From Clostridiales bacterium (GTDB lineage: Bacteria; Bacillota; Clostridia; Lachnospirales; WQUN01), in the NCBI GenBank assembly GCA_031269415.1, contig JAISZF010000039.1, positions 1-17,352 of the forward strand: 17,352 bases of DNA. The letters run 5' to 3'. Under the pieces are notes generated by a model. It was not told the DNA's origin, made no database searches, and saw nothing but the letters and a program-made list of their open reading frames with translations. Shown one piece after another: positions 15,370 to 17,352 of this stretch; position 1 is the first letter of the stretch; every line of letters begins with the position of its first letter. A program made the translations under genes and the position numbers.

Positions 15370-16313
15370 TCAGGCGCCCTATGTTCCATAACAAAATCAT
15401 TCAGGAGTTTCGCCCCTTCCGCCAGACGGTACGACGGGCGTGACAGTTCATTGTTCGAGAGGTTAAGCACTGCCCCGTTCCGGACGGCGTTCAGGTTTTC
15501 CCAGCCCGGCCGCCCCAGTATCTCATCGTCCGGCTTCGGGCCTTCCCCAAAATACATGCCTACGGTGACGATATAGTCGGGATTTCGGTCGAGTACCTGT
15601 TCTTCGGATATTTCCGCCCATCCCGAAACATCCGCGAAGCAGTTCGTAAGGCCCAGCATTTCGGCTATCTCATTCATAAACGTACCGCTTCCGGCTGTCC
15701 AAAGACCATATTCCAGCGGCGACACCTCAAAATATACGGTTTTGCCTTTATTCGCTTCCGCGTTCGCGGATACGGCGGCAAAATCAGATTTCATTTTACT
15801 GATCAGATCTTCCGATTCGCCCTGCCTGCCCATCAGATCGCCAATTAATTGTATCGCGGTATAGACGCCCTCTATATCCTGCGCGTCTGAAACTACGGAT
15901 TGAATCCCCGCGCTTTCCAGCGGCTCAAGCTGCTCAGTACTCTGCGCCATGGTTCCCAGAAGTAATATCTGTGGCGTTAGGGCGATAATCTGTTCTAAAT
16001 TGGTTTCCGCGCCGGACTCAACCGATGTTACCTCCAGCACCTCCAGCGGGTAATCGCAGTATTCCCCGCGCCCGACGAGCCTGTCGCCCGCTCCGATAGC
16101 GTATAGGATCTCGCAGTCAGCCGCGGTCAGCGCCACGATCCGCTCGGCGGGCTCCGATAGGGTAATAGTGCGGCCTTTCATATCGGTTACCGTAACAGGC
16201 CCGGAGGTTTGCGCCGAAGCCTCGGCGGATGCCGGCGCGTTTGAGTCCCCCGCCTTCGCGCATCCCGCGATTAAGATAAGACCAATCAGTAACGTAATAA
16301 ACTTTCGTCTCAT
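15366..16313 (-). CDS. btuF: Corrinoid-type ABC transporter substrate-binding lipoprotein
   Basis: The protein has 315 residues. The signal peptide ends in the lipobox LIAGC (lipidated C18), giving a membrane-anchored lipoprotein on the outer face of the cell. A low-complexity Ala/Ser linker (about 20-38) leads to a BtuF/FepB-type binding domain. It begins VTDMKGRTITLSEPAERIVA and contains AIGAGDRLVGRGEYCDYP, then an E-x-N-L-E-Q-I-I-A-L-x-P-Q-I-L pattern typical of helical-backbone binding proteins. The ATG 16313 follows TGGAGTTGGCGGG. It is the first gene behind the cobalamin riboswitch, so the ligand is most likely cobalamin or a corrinoid precursor. Iron-siderophore binding is the alternative by family. 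Confidence 0.9.
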   Translation of the reverse strand: MRRKFITLLIGLILIAGCAKAGDSNAPASAEASAQTSGPVTVTDMKGRTITLSEPAERIVALTAADCEILYAIGAGDRLVGRGEYCDYPLEVLEVTSVESGAETNLEQIIALTPQILLLGTMAQSTEQLEPLESAGIQSVVSDAQDIEGVYTAIQLIGDLMGRQGESEDLISKMKSDFAAVSANAEANKGKTVYFEVSPLEYGLWTAGSGTFMNEIAEMLGLTNCFADVSGWAEISEEQVLDRNPDYIVTVGMYFGEGPKPDDEILGRPGWENLNAVRNGAVLNLSNNELSRPSYRLAEGAKLLNDFVMEHRAPE

Positions 16314-16346
16314 CCCGCCAACTCCATTCTGTGTTTTTTATAGAAC

Positions 16347-16375
16347 AATAAAAAAGCTCCCAAAAGATAGGGAGC
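16347..16375 (-). terminator. Intrinsic terminator of the riboswitch expression platform
   Basis: On the minus strand GCTCCC (16375-16370), loop TATCTTTT and GGGAGC (16361-16356) form a six-bp hairpin followed by TTTTTTATT. It lies between the aptamer and the start of the binding-protein gene, as expected for transcriptional attenuation. A second, weaker hairpin with GCGC arms and a seven-T run lies at about 16381-16402. Confidence 0.85.
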
Positions 16376-16405
16376 ATCACAAAAAAACCGCGCAATAGCG
16401 CCCCA

Positions 16406-16411
16406 GCCCCC
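16406..16411 (-). promoter_or_regulatory. Candidate antiterminator strand
   Basis: GGGGGC on the minus strand lies directly after the closing P1 stem of the riboswitch. It can pair with all six bases of the terminator's left arm GCTCCC (one G-U), which would open the terminator. Its position fits an OFF switch. The pairing is found by eye only. Confidence 0.45.
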
Positions 16412-16418
16412 AAGTGGT

Positions 16419-16583
16419 ATGTGTAAGTAGGTTTCCCGGCTTAGCTTCATCCTAATTGAGCGCCTTCCCGCGTATCGCAGTGGCATAAGGCTCGTTCGTC
16501 AGCTTCACGGTTATTGGGATAGCCCGGAAATTTCATCCGCGTTCCCTCGGTGTAAACACCGGCGCTTTAGCGCGATTACACAT
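16419..16583 (-). ncRNA. Cobalamin riboswitch
   Basis: Read on the minus strand, P1 is closed by ATGTGTAA (16583-16576) and TTACACAT (16426-16419). Inside come the conserved blocks of the B12 element in order: GGGAACGCGGATGAAATTTC (matching GGGAA-CGGTGAAA-TTCC), GGGCTATCCC, ACCGTGAAGCTGACGAACGA, GCCACTG (16484-16478), GGGAAGGC, then GGATGAAGCTAAGCC and GGGAAACCTAC. It binds a cobalamin form and controls the btuFCD-type operon that starts about 105 bases further on. Which cobalamin it prefers cannot be read. Confidence 0.93.
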
Positions 16584-16595
16584 GCTATGCGTAAA

Positions 16596-16624
16596 ATTAT
16601 ATAGCCTAAGATCGGCAATGTCAA
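16596..16624 (-). promoter_or_regulatory. Consensus promoter of the riboswitch/importer operon
   Basis: On the minus strand a perfect TTGACA (16624-16619), a 17-base spacer and a perfect TATAAT (16601-16596) are present. Transcription should start near 16589, just before P1 of the riboswitch. Its -35 lies only ten bases beyond the stop of the upstream gene, so the operon is transcribed separately from that gene. Confidence 0.92.
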
Positions 16625-16634
16625 ATATGTCTTT

Positions 16635-17352
16635 TCACTCCGGGTTGTTTTTATTGACTTTTTGAAGTCTCAGCACTATAACGATGATCAGCGCGGCGGC
16701 GGTTACCGTGATAACAATATTGTAATACACGCTGTAATCCCGCGCCGGTTCGGACGCGGTTTCCAATACCTCCGGTTTTCCCAATGAAAGGGTTTCGTAT
16801 CCCTGTTCAAGCACCAAATCCATATAATTCGCGATATCATAGCCAGGGGGCGAATCAATCTCCGGATTGCCGTAATATAGATAAAGTGTTTCGGTTTCAG
16901 GAGCCTCGAACACGAGGCGGGCCGCATGATACTCTATATCAATGCCGTCCACTTTTATCGGCGAGTCGTCATTGTCGTCGATATACAGGCTTAAGTCGTC
17001 CGTGTCGCTCGCGTAGCCGTGCGTCGGCAGCGTCAGATCCTGATACGCGCTGTCCCCAAACCGCAGATTAAACAGATATTTTTGGCTGTCTCTCCCTGAA
17101 ACCAGACGTTTGAACATGCTCTCCGTTTTTAAGGTAATACCGGTTATCGGCAGATTTTTTAGGTTTTTCAGCGTTATAACGCTTTTCTCGCCATCTCTTC
17201 CCATCGAGTAATCCGGCGAAAACTGTTCGATAAAATTGATCTGACTCCAAACAGTCTTGCTGTAATACAGTTCAACGCTCTCGAAAGAAACGGGCTCTTG
17301 GGCAAAGGGTATCCTGAAACGGTACCAGGTATATTTTAGCGCGGGCGATAAG
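16635..17352 (-). CDS. DUF3999-like membrane-anchored protein (5' part outside window)
   Basis: The frame is open from the right edge to TGA 16635-16637, 238 codons, so the apparent Met at 17204 is internal. The sequence is mostly beta-rich and extracellular in character (SFESVELYYSKTVWSQINFI, then FRFG/LTLP-like strands and an Asp-rich DDLSLYIDDNDDS). It ends with one transmembrane helix (about the last 35-12 residues, IVITVTAAALIIVIVL) and a short basic tail. The pattern LYLYYGNPEIDSPPGYDIAN before the helix resembles the end of DUF3999 proteins, whose function is unknown. The call is moderate because the N-terminal half is missing. Confidence 0.6.
   Translation of the reverse strand, partial: LSPALKYTWYRFRIPFAQEPVSFESVELYYSKTVWSQINFIEQFSPDYSMGRDGEKSVITLKNLKNLPITGITLKTESMFKRLVSGRDSQKYLFNLRFGDSAYQDLTLPTHGYASDTDDLSLYIDDNDDSPIKVDGIDIEYHAARLVFEAPETETLYLYYGNPEIDSPPGYDIANYMDLVLEQGYETLSLGKPEVLETASEPARDYSVYYNIVITVTAAALIIVIVLRLQKVNKNNPE

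Noticed and set aside
14765..15391. Plus-strand ORF of 208 codons opposite the permease gene.
   Set aside because: It is antisense to a clear FecCD permease, and its Ala/Ser/Arg-rich reading shows no motif.
1..17352. tRNA or rRNA genes and CRISPR arrays.
   Set aside because: No cloverleaf with a TTCGA-type arm, no conserved rRNA blocks and no regularly spaced repeats were found by eye.

Overview
The window looks like chromosomal DNA of a Gram-positive, Clostridia-type Bacillota with a moderate GC content. The evidence is a YhaM-type 3'-5' exoribonuclease, a YitT membrane protein, a PdaB/YlxY-like deacetylase typical of spore formers, a lipobox solute-binding protein, a piece of an S-layer-homology domain, strong Shine-Dalgarno (SD) sequences and GTG/TTG starts. 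No species is named, because nothing in the sequence allows it.

Layout. (1) Positions 1-3625, minus strand: a tight trkA-trkH potassium-uptake operon followed by an S-adenosylhomocysteine/methylthioadenosine deaminase-like amidohydrolase that runs off the left edge. (2) 3626-4717, plus strand: a divergent unrecognised locus. It has an S/D/E/P-rich ORF interrupted by one in-frame amber codon, then a 40-residue small ORF and a terminator-like hairpin. (3) 4718-6000: a graveyard of gene fragments (IS3 transposase tail, piece of an AAA-ATPase/PD-(D/E)XK protein, deleted ISL3 transposase, start of a nucleotidyltransferase) plus a G-rich tract that could form a quadruplex. (4) 6060-6950: a polysaccharide deacetylase whose ribosome-binding site lies inside a 12-bp hairpin, ending at a strong terminator. 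(5) 7042-9144: a 17-codon ORF coupled to a frameshifted SLH-protein remnant, then an intact AAA-ATPase/PD-(D/E)XK gene with its own promoter. (6) 9149-12408, minus strand: yitT-yhaM-rlmD. (7) 12558-13577, plus strand: gpsA, overlapping its convergent neighbour by 15 bases. (8) 13563-16624, minus strand: a corrinoid ABC importer (ATPase, permease, lipoprotein) behind a consensus promoter, a cobalamin riboswitch and an intrinsic terminator. (9) 16635-17352, minus strand: the 3' part of a DUF3999-like membrane-anchored protein.

How the parts work together. TrkA (cytosolic NAD-binding regulator) gates TrkH (channel). The riboswitch should lower BtuFCD-type importer expression when cobalamin is plentiful, probably by releasing the terminator. 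YhaM and RlmD pair RNA turnover with 23S rRNA methylation. The intact ATPase/nuclease and the paralogous fragment 2 kb away suggest a family that multiplies and decays in this genome.

No complete, clearly new system is visible. The best leads are the amber-split disordered ORF with its small partner, the hairpin-masked ribosome-binding site, and the ATPase/nuclease family with its fragment.
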